Source: Acinetobacter bereziniae LMG 1003 = CIP 70.12
GTDB taxonomy: Bacteria > Pseudomonadota > Gammaproteobacteria > Pseudomonadales > Moraxellaceae
DNA length: 64,000 bases
Assembly (NCBI RefSeq): GCF_000368925.1
Contig: NZ_KB849755.1
Coordinates: forward strand, 1,480,620 to 1,544,619
Direction: 5' to 3'
A program made the translations under genes and the position numbers. The first letter of the stretch is position 1, and each line of letters starts with the position of its first letter. Below are positions 44,929 through 53,165 of the stretch, piece after piece. The notes below the pieces were generated by a model. That model searched no databases. It saw nothing but the letters and a program-made list of their open reading frames with translations, and was not told the DNA's origin.

Positions 44929-45771
44929 TTATTCAGCATTCACAACTTTCTGTTGTTGTTCGCCTAATCCCTCAATACCCAATCGCATCACTTGCCCTGC
45001 TTTTAAATACACAGGTGGCTTTTGCCCAAGCCCTACACCAGGTGGCGTACCCGTAGAGATCACATCACCGGCCTGTAAACTCATAAACTGGCTTAAATAA
45101 CTCACAATAGTGGGTATATCAAAAATCATGGTATTGGTATTACCATCTTGATAACGATGACCATCCACCTCTAACCAAATTTTTAACTGATGTGGATTTT
45201 CGATCTCATCCTTGGTCACGAGCCATGGACCTGTTGGACCAAAAGTGTCGCAACCTTTGCCTTTGTCCCAAGTCCCTGTGCCTTCAAGCTGAAATGCTCG
45301 CTCTGAAACGTCATTAATCACACAATAACCTGCAACATAGTCCATTGCCTGTTCTTTACTGATGTAACGACCATCTTTAGCAATAACGACACCCAACTCA
45401 ACTTCCCAATCGGTCTTGGACGAATGCTTTGGAATTTCCACATCATCATTTGGTCCAACCACTGCACTGGTCCATTTATTGAAAACCACTGGTTCAGCAG
45501 GAACTTCTGCACCTGTTTCCGCGGCATGATCAGAATAATTCAAACCAATACAGATAAATTTACCAATATTACCCACACATGCACCAAGGCGCACATCCTC
45601 GGCAACCAAAGGCAGGCTCGATAGATCCAGATTTCGAATCTTATCTAACTCGGTGGCGAGCACCTGACCATTGATGTCTTGAACCACTGAAGACAAATCC
45701 CGAATTTGTCCCTGTGGGTCTAAGATTCCTGGCTTTTCTTGTCCTTTTACACCATATCTTAATAATTTCAT
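44929..45771 (-). CDS. 2,4-diketo-3-deoxy-L-fuconate hydrolase (FAH family)
   Basis: A 280-residue fumarylacetoacetate-hydrolase-fold enzyme. IGLNYSDHAAETGAEVP, KTDWEVELGVVIAKDGRYI (metal-binding Glu residues), CDTFGPTGPWLVTKDEI and GTPPGVGLGQKPPVYLKAG are the expected motifs. In fucose-type loci this protein cleaves 2,4-diketo-3-deoxy-L-fuconate to pyruvate and L-lactate. It sits between the KDF dehydrogenase and fuconate dehydratase genes, matching consecutive steps. It is second in the leftward operon (26 bp behind the SDR). Confidence 0.9.
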   Translation of the reverse strand: MKLLRYGVKGQEKPGILDPQGQIRDLSSVVQDINGQVLATELDKIRNLDLSSLPLVAEDVRLGACVGNIGKFICIGLNYSDHAAETGAEVPAEPVVFNKWTSAVVGPNDDVEIPKHSSKTDWEVELGVVIAKDGRYISKEQAMDYVAGYCVINDVSERAFQLEGTGTWDKGKGCDTFGPTGPWLVTKDEIENPHQLKIWLEVDGHRYQDGNTNTMIFDIPTIVSYLSQFMSLQAGDVISTGTPPGVGLGQKPPVYLKAGQVMRLGIEGLGEQQQKVVNAE

Positions 45772-45797
45772 TGTTCTATCCTAGATCTGTTTGAAAA

Positions 45798-46550
45798 TTA
45801 ATTTGACCAACCACCATCGATCATATTGATGGTTCCGGTTGTGAATGAGGATTCATCACTTGCCAGATAAAGCGCTAATGCAGCTATTTCTTCGGCCTTA
45901 CCAACTCTTCCCATCGGTTGGCGAGCAACAAACTGAGCATAGACTTCATCAATGGTTTTATTTTGCTCTTTGGCTTGGGTTTCAATACGATCATGTAGTG
46001 ATGGAGAGTCTACAGTTCCCGGACAGATCGCATTGCAACGAATTCCTTGACCGATAAAATCTGCTGCGATCGATTTGGTCATACCAATAACTGCAGCTTT
46101 AGTGACACTATAGGAAAAGCGATTCGGTACACCTTTAATACTTGATGCCGCAGATGACATATTGATGATTGAAGCAGTGGCACTTTTTAACATTGTGGGT
46201 AAAAAAGCCTGAATCATGTGGTACATCGAATCGACATTCATCGTAAAAGCACGCTGCCATTGTGTTTCATCACATTCTAAGATTGAACCTGCAGGAACCC
46301 AACCAGCACAATTGAACAACACATCAACTTGCTGATATTTTTTTGAAAATTCAATAATTTGCTGACGATTAGTAATATCTAAATATTCCACTTGAATATT
46401 GTCAGAATGGCTTTTGAGTTCTTCAAGCAGTTCTAAATTAATGTCCGTAGCAATGACCTTTGCGCCTTCTTTTGCAAAGCTTAATGCAGTGGCTCTACCA
46501 ATTCCCTGAGCAGCTGCTGTAATCACACACGTTTTATTTATCAATCTCAT
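45798..46550 (-). CDS. 2-keto-3-deoxy-L-fuconate dehydrogenase (SDR)
   Basis: A 250-residue SDR with intact machinery. The loop is TAAAQGIGRA, FNCAG stands at the NNAG position, catalytic Ser lies in NMSSAASSIKG and Y-S-V-T-K follows. FTTGTINMIDGGWSN closes the protein. The MRLINKTCVITAAAQGIGRAT opening and overall length match 2-keto-3-deoxy-L-fuconate 4-dehydrogenases, which give the 2,4-diketo acid with NAD+. It is the first gene of the fucose operon, facing the FadR-type regulator across the 38-bp palindrome. Confidence 0.9.
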   Translation of the reverse strand: MRLINKTCVITAAAQGIGRATALSFAKEGAKVIATDINLELLEELKSHSDNIQVEYLDITNRQQIIEFSKKYQQVDVLFNCAGWVPAGSILECDETQWQRAFTMNVDSMYHMIQAFLPTMLKSATASIINMSSAASSIKGVPNRFSYSVTKAAVIGMTKSIAADFIGQGIRCNAICPGTVDSPSLHDRIETQAKEQNKTIDEVYAQFVARQPMGRVGKAEEIAALALYLASDESSFTTGTINMIDGGWSN

Positions 46551-46590
46551 TCCTTCGTCCCTGCTTTTTACTTTATACTATGGTAAATGC

Positions 46591-46628
46591 TAAATTGACT
46601 AGACCAATTAATTGGTCTAGTCAATTTA
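46591..46628. promoter_or_regulatory. 38-bp perfect palindrome, operator for the fucose regulator
   Basis: The left half TAAATTGACTAGACCAATT (46591-46609) is mirrored exactly by 46610-46628. Each half contains TTGACTAGACCAA, itself close to a GntR/FadR-type site (TTGGTCTAGACCAA-like), so the element may be two operators fused head to head. A further half-site, AGACCAATT, lies at about 46651-46659. It lies between the divergent fucose operon and its regulator gene, ideal for repressing both. Confidence 0.85.
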
Positions 46629-46678
46629 ATTGATCAAAAGTGTTTTGGCAAGACCAATTTTTGTAAAAGTTGAAATTT

Positions 46679-47401
46679 ATGACTCAAACTCGTCTCTATC
46701 AAAATATCTTTAATAAGATTCAAGATGATATAAAGAATGGAATTTATCAGTTAGGTTCAAAGTTACCGCCTGAACGAGATCTTGCGCAGCAGTTAGGTGT
46801 AAGTCGTACCTCAGTACGTGAAGCAATCATTGCGCTTGAAGTGAATGGAATTGTTGAAGTAAAACTGGGGAGTGGTGTCTATGTCATTAAAGATCAACAA
46901 GATCAGGTTTTGGAACAAACGGGTTTTAATACCAATATACATCCTTTGCTGATTCCTCATTTAAAAGAAGATTCCGCAGTTACGCCATTTGAAGTCTTAG
47001 AAGCCCGTTTGCAGATTGAGCCCTATCTTGCAGAACTGGCAGCAAAGCATCGTACGGATGAACAATTAGAAGAGATTAAAGAAGCATTTTTTATGAATGT
47101 TCGAGATAATCTGGAACATTCTAGTGAGCATATTGGTGATCGTTTATTTCATATTCGTATTGCTGAAGCGAGTCAAAATAGCGCTTTTTCTTTTTTTCTG
47201 AAATATTTGCTCGGGAAACAATATACCGAGCTGTTCAGTCGTATGCGTAGTTTATATACCCCTGAAGATATGCCATTAAGATCTCAGCATGAACATCAAG
47301 AAATCATGGCAGCAATTCAGAGCCAAGATGGAGCAGCGGCATATAAAGCCATGCAAAAACATTTGCAGAATGTCATCAATATCTTTTCAAGGAAGGTTTA
47401 G
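46679..47401 (+). CDS. FadR-subfamily GntR regulator of the L-fucose genes
   Basis: 240 residues from ATG 46679 (an in-frame TTG at 46670 is less likely). The N-terminal winged helix contains KLPPERDLAQQLGVSRTSVREAIIALE and the wing VKLGSGVYVI. The FCD domain follows with EVLEARLQIEPYLAELAAKH, FHIRIAEASQN and HEHQEIMAAI, where Asp/His residues bind a metal and the effector carboxylate. The likely effector is an acid intermediate such as 2-keto-3-deoxy-L-fuconate, by analogy with hexuronate regulators. It is divergent from the fucose operon across a large palindrome and is followed by an intrinsic terminator at 47533-47565. Confidence 0.9.
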   Translation: MTQTRLYQNIFNKIQDDIKNGIYQLGSKLPPERDLAQQLGVSRTSVREAIIALEVNGIVEVKLGSGVYVIKDQQDQVLEQTGFNTNIHPLLIPHLKEDSAVTPFEVLEARLQIEPYLAELAAKHRTDEQLEEIKEAFFMNVRDNLEHSSEHIGDRLFHIRIAEASQNSAFSFFLKYLLGKQYTELFSRMRSLYTPEDMPLRSQHEHQEIMAAIQSQDGAAAYKAMQKHLQNVINIFSRKV

Positions 47402-47426
47402 GTTAAATATACTGATACTTGCGTAA

Positions 47427-47442
47427 GGCTATGTTACATAAA
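47427..47442 (+). repeat. Sequence resembling the MITE/IS terminal repeat
   Basis: GGCTATGTTACATAAA matches the terminal repeat GGCTTTGTTGCATAAA at 27126 in 14 of 16 positions and lies just behind the regulator gene. No second end is evident. It may be a decayed IS end, or simply part of the small stem AAGGCT...AGCCTT at 47425-47447. Confidence 0.35.
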
Positions 47443-47532
47443 GCCTTTAAAGATAAAGTTTTTCCTAAGTTAATTAAATTTAAAATCACTAAAGACCTCA
47501 TTAATTTAATTCTCCAAACGATTTAATACGCT

Positions 47533-47565
47533 GCTGTTCTTAGCAAAACCTAAAAACAGCTTTTT
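47533..47565 (+). terminator. Intrinsic terminator of the FadR-type regulator gene
   Basis: GCTGTTCTTAG (47533-47543), loop CAAAAC, CTAAAAACAGC (47550-47560), then five T. An 11-bp stem with one mismatch. Confidence 0.8.
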
Positions 47566-47583
47566 AAATGGGTGAAGGTATTT

Positions 47584-48846
47584 TTAAAAAATAATTTTCG
47601 AGCTTAAGCCCAGCACTAAAGCATTATCAACATAATTCGTTGCTCCAGGATTGATTACATATTGAATATTAGGTCTAAGCATCAACCACTTCATTGGGAA
47701 ATATGAATAGTTCAACTCAATATTATATTCAGCATCTTTATTAATGCCTTGGCGTGTTTGACTGTAACGATCACTAACATCAACTCTATTTACAGCAAAA
47801 CCAACAATATCATTAGGATAATTATTTAAAAGTCCAACATATTTCAAACCAATTTGTTGCATATTTTCAACTTTGTTAGTGGTTTGATCATGAAAACTGA
47901 AGTTCATAAAAGTATACAGCCCTTGCTGAATTGAGTTTTTTGAGGTTAATTGTTGTTCTACAACACCCCACATCCCATATGTGTGAGATTCAGGCTCTCC
48001 TGTTACGATGTCTTTTTGGTTTTTGAGATCGTCAGCTGTATTATAAAATGCACCTATACGATAAATTCCAGCTAAGTTATTAATCATCTGTTTAGGCTGC
48101 CAGACAAGCTCAATAGGCATATTGACACCATCGACATCTTTTGTATCCAAATTCCACCCTTCACTTTCTTCCAAGTTTTTTGGGTTATATTCGAATACAC
48201 CAAATTGTATAAAGACCTCAGGGTTAAAACTATATTTAGACATTACAGCCCATTGGCTTACAGGTGCATTAATCCATTTACTGCCTTGCCATTTCCCCAT
48301 TTGTGCACCGCAAAAGGAATTATTTTGAAAGTCGCAAGACATCACATTGAAATAGGTTCCCATGGCAAAACGCCCAACTCGAATACTAGTAGCTGCGTTA
48401 CTGAATTTTTTTTCGATCGAGAGTTCTGCAAGCCTTGTACCCGAATTACCTCGACCATAATTTGCCTGTACATTGGCCAATTGTGGTGCTTGCGGATCAG
48501 AAATCTGTTCTACTGATACGCTCTGCCCTTGTCTTGCCATAATTAATGCTCGAACACTTATCCCCTCCAAATTTATCAATTTTTCTAAATCCAAAGTTGA
48601 GCCGAGTGAAAATTGACTAACATAAGTCGGGGCTTGTCTTGGTTTATATCCACCATCAGCTAAATAAGCAATGTCGAGATTTAAGCCACTATCAAATTTA
48701 ATCCCTTCATTCTCTAGCTGGGTTCTTGAACCATTCCAATCCCCAGTCAAATTTGTTCGATTCACATCGAATAAGTTCTCAGCAAAACAAGCTGTATTTG
48801 TTCCAATAAATACACCAAGGAGACATAAAAAATTACTTTTGTTCAT
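47584..48846 (-). CDS. OprB-family porin (third copy)
   Basis: A 420-residue OprB-type outer-membrane porin. Signal peptide MNKSNFLCLLGVFIGTNTAC precedes the mature start near FAENLF. Conserved pieces are LTGDWNGSRTQLENEGIKF, ANYGRGNSGTRLAELSIEKKF, MSCDFQNNSFCGAQMGKWQGSKW and APVSQWAVMSKY. It ends LSSKIIF. It is more divergent from the two other OprB proteins here than they are from each other. It lies downstream of the split transketolase genes on the same strand (158-bp gap with a weak hairpin) and is convergent with the fucose regulator, so it more likely serves the transketolase cluster. Confidence 0.87.
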   Translation of the reverse strand: MNKSNFLCLLGVFIGTNTACFAENLFDVNRTNLTGDWNGSRTQLENEGIKFDSGLNLDIAYLADGGYKPRQAPTYVSQFSLGSTLDLEKLINLEGISVRALIMARQGQSVSVEQISDPQAPQLANVQANYGRGNSGTRLAELSIEKKFSNAATSIRVGRFAMGTYFNVMSCDFQNNSFCGAQMGKWQGSKWINAPVSQWAVMSKYSFNPEVFIQFGVFEYNPKNLEESEGWNLDTKDVDGVNMPIELVWQPKQMINNLAGIYRIGAFYNTADDLKNQKDIVTGEPESHTYGMWGVVEQQLTSKNSIQQGLYTFMNFSFHDQTTNKVENMQQIGLKYVGLLNNYPNDIVGFAVNRVDVSDRYSQTRQGINKDAEYNIELNYSYFPMKWLMLRPNIQYVINPGATNYVDNALVLGLSSKIIF

Positions 48847-49004
48847 TGCACAATCCCTGCAAATTTTGAATATAAGTTTCCCTAAACAGCTAATTAAATA
48901 AGCTATTTTGAACAGTTAAATGGCTTAAAAGTGGTAGGATAAAATTAGGGCATGGCTAGACTCCTGTCGTACACCATGCTCAATTCACTAACAGTTGGAC
49001 TCTC

Positions 49005-50009
49005 TTAGGTTAAGTGATTTTTGATTTTTGCTTTAACTGCTTCTGTAGAAATACCATAACGATCATGTAGTGTGGGTAATGCGCCTGCCTCTAAAAATGC
49101 ATCAGGTAAACCAATCATATCAAAACGTGGATGTTGCCCATTTCTTAATAGTAAGGTTCCAACTGCTTCACCTAACCCCCCAACTACAGAATGATTTTCA
49201 GCAGTAAGTACAGACCGTCCTCCTTTTGCAACTTCTGCTAAAATCGTTTCTTCATCAAGAGGCTTGATGGTTGGAACATGTAGAACTGAAACCTCAATTC
49301 CCTCTTTTTCAAGCTCTTCAGCGGCCTCAAGCGCACGCATAGTCAGTAATCCAGTAGAGATAATCAAGAGATCTTTCCCTGGCTTAATGACTTGGGCCTT
49401 ACATAATTTAAATTGGTAGTTATATTTATCCAATACCAATGGAACTTGACCACGTAACAAGCGCATATAAACAGGACCTTGATGAGCAGCAATCTGTGGA
49501 ATAGCCTGCTCAATTTCCAAGGCATCACATGGATCAATGATCATTAGATTTGGCATTCCACGGAAAATGGCAATATCTTCTGTTGCTTGGTGACTTGGTC
49601 CATATCCTGTAGTTAAACCAGGAAGGGCTGCTACAATTTTCACATTCAGATTATCTTCGGCAATCGCCATACAAATAAAATCGTAAGCTCGACGTGAAGC
49701 AAATACAGCATAAGTCGTGGCAAAAGGAACAAAGCCTTCTCGAGCTAATCCAGCAGCAGCACTCATCAGGAGTTGTTCTGCCATTCCCATTTGAAAGAAC
49801 TTGTGTGGATTTTGATTCGTGAAAATATGTAGATCTGTATATTTAGATAGGTCTGCTGATAATCCAACAATATCATCACGCTCTTTCGCTAGCGCATTTA
49901 AAGCATGTCCAAATGGTGCAGGCTTGGTTGGTTGCCCTTCTACAGCAATCGAAGCAATCATGGCAGACGTTTTTAATTTTTTCTTAGGAGAGTTCGCTAA
50001 TTGGCTCAT
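49005..50009 (-). CDS. Transketolase, C-terminal subunit of a split enzyme
   Basis: A 334-residue protein covering the pyrimidine-binding and C-terminal domains of transketolase. FFQMGMAEQLLMSAAAGLAREG carries the catalytic Glu that activates thiamine diphosphate, and GLTTGYGPSHQATEDIAIFRGMPNL and LTAENHSVVGGLGEAVG are typical. It needs the N-terminal subunit encoded 13 bp upstream. Split transketolases often belong to dedicated sugar pathways rather than the pentose phosphate cycle. Here the pair follows an MFS and an SDR gene under a divergent LysR. The donor ketose is unknown; no kinase or isomerase gene adjoins. Confidence 0.92.
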   Translation of the reverse strand: MSQLANSPKKKLKTSAMIASIAVEGQPTKPAPFGHALNALAKERDDIVGLSADLSKYTDLHIFTNQNPHKFFQMGMAEQLLMSAAAGLAREGFVPFATTYAVFASRRAYDFICMAIAEDNLNVKIVAALPGLTTGYGPSHQATEDIAIFRGMPNLMIIDPCDALEIEQAIPQIAAHQGPVYMRLLRGQVPLVLDKYNYQFKLCKAQVIKPGKDLLIISTGLLTMRALEAAEELEKEGIEVSVLHVPTIKPLDEETILAEVAKGGRSVLTAENHSVVGGLGEAVGTLLLRNGQHPRFDMIGLPDAFLEAGALPTLHDRYGISTEAVKAKIKNHLT

Positions 50010-50022
50010 GGATCTAAACTCC

Positions 50023-50868
50023 TTATTTGCCGTAATGAGTTAATATATTTAAAGCTTCATCCCATTCGCGTTCATCTACCCGAATAAAATGTGTTTTTTC
50101 TCGGCTTTCCAAAAAGGAAACACCTTTACCCATTTTGGTATCGCAAATGATGACTCTCGGATTTATACCTTTATAATTTCTTGCATTATCAAAAGCTTCG
50201 AGTAAAGCTTTCATGTCATTACCATCTACGCGCTGTGTATACCAACCAAAAGACTGCCAACGATCTACAATCGGTTCAAAAGCTAGAATTTCACTTGAAT
50301 GCCCATCGGCTTGCTGATTATTCACATCAATAATTGCAATTAGATTATCTAATTTCCAATGTGAAGCCGACATGACAGCTTCCCATGTAGAGCCCTCATT
50401 GAGCTCACCGTCTGAGAGGAAGTTATAAACAAAAGATTCTGATTTCTTTTGCTTTAATCCGAGGCAAGCGCCTACCGCAATGCCTAAACCATGACCCAAT
50501 GAACCACCTGTGATTTCCATACCAGGGGTATACGTTGCCATGCCTGACATAGGTAAACGACTGTCATCAGAACCATACGTTTCTAGTTCTTCTAATGGAA
50601 TAACTTTTGCTTCGATCAAAGCAGCATATAAAGCAATGGCATAATGACCTATTGAAAGATAAAAGCGGTCTCGTCCTTCCCACTCAGGATTCTCAGGCTG
50701 ATATTTCATTGCATGAAAATAAGAAACTGCAAGTAGATCAGCTGCACCTAAGGCCTGTCCAACATAACCTTGGCCCTGTACTTGTCCCATACGTAATGCA
50801 TGTTGACGAATGTTATATGCTCGTTGCTGTAGTTCAGCAATACGAGCTTTTTTATTAATATTTGACAT
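50023..50868 (-). CDS. Transketolase, N-terminal (ThDP-binding) subunit
   Basis: A 281-residue ThDP-binding half of transketolase. The cofactor motif is SDGELNEGSTWEA ending in DVNNQQADG (G-D-G-x-N type), and SIGHYAIALYAALIEAKVI and TGGSLGHGLGIAVGACLG bind substrate and pyrophosphate. It pairs with the product of the next gene to form an alpha2beta2-type enzyme that moves a two-carbon ketol unit between sugars. It starts 15 bp after the MFS gene. Ribosome site AGAAG lies upstream of ATG. Confidence 0.92.
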   Translation of the reverse strand: MSNINKKARIAELQQRAYNIRQHALRMGQVQGQGYVGQALGAADLLAVSYFHAMKYQPENPEWEGRDRFYLSIGHYAIALYAALIEAKVIPLEELETYGSDDSRLPMSGMATYTPGMEITGGSLGHGLGIAVGACLGLKQKKSESFVYNFLSDGELNEGSTWEAVMSASHWKLDNLIAIIDVNNQQADGHSSEILAFEPIVDRWQSFGWYTQRVDGNDMKALLEAFDNARNYKGINPRVIICDTKMGKGVSFLESREKTHFIRVDEREWDEALNILTHYGK

Positions 50869-50883
50869 AATTAACTTCTCTTA

Positions 50884-52185
50884 TTAACGATTAACCAGTT
50901 TTGCTGGAACGCGCAGTACTAGGCTAGCTCCGACAACTAAGACTGCTGTAATTAAGAACATACCTATGGCATTCGAACCTGTATTAGTGGTAATCCATCC
51001 GATGAGAAACGGAGAACAAAATCCAGCGAGATTGGCAAAACTATTGATTCCAGCAATACCAGCAGCAGCTGAAACACCACCTAAAAAGTTTGTTGGCAAC
51101 ATCCAAAATAAAGAAGATGCGGTGAGTACTCCTGATGCCGCAATACATAAACAAATCAACGATAAAATTAGATTTGAAGCAAACAATGTTGCAAATGTCA
51201 GTGCAATGGCACCAGTACACATTGGAATAATTAAATGCCAGCGACGCTCTCTAAAGTGATCTCCGCTACGACCTGCTAACAGCATTACAACTATGGCACA
51301 CATATAAGGTAGACTGGTCAACAAGCCAATATGCCAGTTGTCACTAATACCCGAGTTACGAATTAATGTCGGCAACCAGAAAGTAATTGCATATTGTCCC
51401 ATTACGACACAAAAGTAGATTCCAGCTAGTAACCACAAGCGTTTATCACTAATGAAGTCTTTAATACTGCTATGCCCTTCTTTCTGTTGATTATCTTGAG
51501 CAATTTCTTGTTGGACTAAATTCTTTTCAGCACTCGTTAACCAATGTGCATCTTGAACAGAATCTTTTAGAACTGCGAGGACTAACAAACCAACAACCAC
51601 TGTAGGTATAGCTTCAAGCACAAACATCCATTGCCAGCCATGCCATCCTTGCACATTGTTCATTTGATCCATGATTAAGCCAGACAAAGGGCCGCCAATC
51701 ATTCCAGAAATGGGAATTGCAATAAACCACAGCACAGTCATACGGGCCCGACGATAAGATGGGAACCAATATGTAAGATAAAGTAATAAACCTGGTGCTA
51801 ATCCAGCTTCAGCAACACCAAGTAAGAAGCGTAAGGTATAGAATTGCCACTCTGTTTCAACAAATGCAAAACAGCCTGACAAAATACCCCATGTAATCAT
51901 GATTCGGGCAATCCAACGTCGAGCACCAACTTTATGCAGCACAATATTGCTAGGTACTTCACATAAGAAATATCCTATAAAGAAAATACCTGCGCCAAGT
52001 CCATAAACAGCTTCACTAAACTGTAAATCACTCATCATTTGAAGTTTGGCAAAACCAACATTTACACGATCTAAGTAAGCACAAAAATAACAAAGCATTA
52101 AAAATGGCATCAGCCGAAATGCAATTTTTCGATATGCAGATTTACGAATAGCATCTGTATCAGATGAAAATACGGTATCCATCAT
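50884..52185 (-). CDS. MFS transporter, anion:cation symporter (ACS) family
   Basis: 433 residues from ATG 52185, where AAGGGAC lies 6 nt upstream; a longer in-frame start at 52209 is less convincing. Twelve helices. RLMPFLMLCYFCAYLDRVNVGFAKLQM and GIFFIGYFLCEVPSNIVLHKVGARRWIARIMITWG are classic for the ACS family, which imports sugar acids and other organic anions (hexuronates, glucarate, tartrate, phthalate). The operon therefore probably handles an anionic or sugar-acid-like substrate. It lies between the SDR gene (80-bp gap) and the transketolase pair. Confidence 0.9.
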   Translation of the reverse strand: MMDTVFSSDTDAIRKSAYRKIAFRLMPFLMLCYFCAYLDRVNVGFAKLQMMSDLQFSEAVYGLGAGIFFIGYFLCEVPSNIVLHKVGARRWIARIMITWGILSGCFAFVETEWQFYTLRFLLGVAEAGLAPGLLLYLTYWFPSYRRARMTVLWFIAIPISGMIGGPLSGLIMDQMNNVQGWHGWQWMFVLEAIPTVVVGLLVLAVLKDSVQDAHWLTSAEKNLVQQEIAQDNQQKEGHSSIKDFISDKRLWLLAGIYFCVVMGQYAITFWLPTLIRNSGISDNWHIGLLTSLPYMCAIVVMLLAGRSGDHFRERRWHLIIPMCTGAIALTFATLFASNLILSLICLCIAASGVLTASSLFWMLPTNFLGGVSAAAGIAGINSFANLAGFCSPFLIGWITTNTGSNAIGMFLITAVLVVGASLVLRVPAKLVNR

Positions 52186-52265
52186 GCGAGTCCCTTTACA
52201 TTTGACCACAATATCCTCTCGTGACCATGTCTCTATTTTAAATTTTCTAATACTAATACTGAGTT

Positions 52266-53015
52266 TTAGTGAATCAGCATTCCGCCATTTACGTCTAGAG
52301 TTACACCTGTTAAATAGGCTGATAGATCACTAGCTAAAAATAACGCTGCATTAGCAACATCTTGTGCTTTACCTAAGCGACCCAGTGGAATGCCTGTAAG
52401 AATGTCATGAAGACGATCATCATTCATTAAACCACCCGTAATGTCTGTTTGAATAAGACCTGGTGTAAGTGAGTTGACACGAATATTATCTGCACCAAAC
52501 TCGCGAGCCATCGCTTTAGCTAAACCTAAAACCCCTGCTTTGGCAGCGCTGTAGTGTGGACCACCAAAAATACCACCACCTCGTTGTGCCGAAACGGATG
52601 ATAAGCACACGATACTTCCTCCACCGTTTTCTTTCATTGCGGGAATTACAGCCTGAGACATAATAAGCGTTCCACGCAGACTGACATCCAAAATACGGTC
52701 ATAATCATTACGTTTGATATCTAATGTTTTTACAGGTTGGGTAATGCCTGCATTATTGACCAAAATATCAATTTTTCCGTAGTATTGAAGGGCTTGTTCC
52801 ACAGCAGCGTGTGCTTGTTCTTCATTTGCAACATTTGCTGCTAGACCTAAATGACCTTCGCCCAATGCTTTAGCTGCATGCTGGCTTTGCGCAAGATCTA
52901 GATCAACAATAATGACTTTGGCTCCTTGCTGTGCAAAGATTTCTGCTGTTGCACGACCAATACCACGTTCAGATGCTGCACCTGTGATTAACGCTACTTT
53001 TCCTTGTAGTAACAT
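52266..53015 (-). CDS. SDR-family oxidoreductase
   Basis: 249 residues from ATG 53015, supported by AAGAGGAA 6-7 nt upstream; the in-frame start at 53045 adds a non-conserved tail. The cofactor loop is TGAASERGIGRA, with two extra residues as in a subset of polyol/sugar-acid dehydrogenases. NNAGITQP, catalytic Ser (CLSSVSAQRG) and Y-S-A-A-K are intact. It is the first gene of the leftward SDR-MFS-transketolase operon, divergent from the LysR gene. By inference it oxidises the imported substrate to a ketose or keto-acid that the transketolase can cleave. Confidence 0.88.
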   Translation of the reverse strand: MLLQGKVALITGAASERGIGRATAEIFAQQGAKVIIVDLDLAQSQHAAKALGEGHLGLAANVANEEQAHAAVEQALQYYGKIDILVNNAGITQPVKTLDIKRNDYDRILDVSLRGTLIMSQAVIPAMKENGGGSIVCLSSVSAQRGGGIFGGPHYSAAKAGVLGLAKAMAREFGADNIRVNSLTPGLIQTDITGGLMNDDRLHDILTGIPLGRLGKAQDVANAALFLASDLSAYLTGVTLDVNGGMLIH

Positions 53016-53098
53016 GTATATTCCTCTTTTCTTCAACATATTCATTCATCGCTAGATTCTCTTTTTTCACAGTGAGCAGCAATAAGGTTAAACTCAAC

Positions 53099-53123
53099 TA
53101 GGCATGAATTTTATTCATGCCTA
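53099..53123. promoter_or_regulatory. LysR operator, perfect 11+11-bp palindrome
   Basis: TAGGCATGAAT (53099-53109), TTT, ATTCATGCCTA (53113-53123). It embeds the T-N11-A pattern of LysR binding sites and lies between the LysR gene (42 bp upstream of its start) and the divergent SDR gene (83 bp upstream), as expected for an autoregulating LysR activator. Confidence 0.75.
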
Positions 53124-53165
53124 TGATATTTTTAGTTGAGATATGAAAGAAAAATGGAATTTTAA

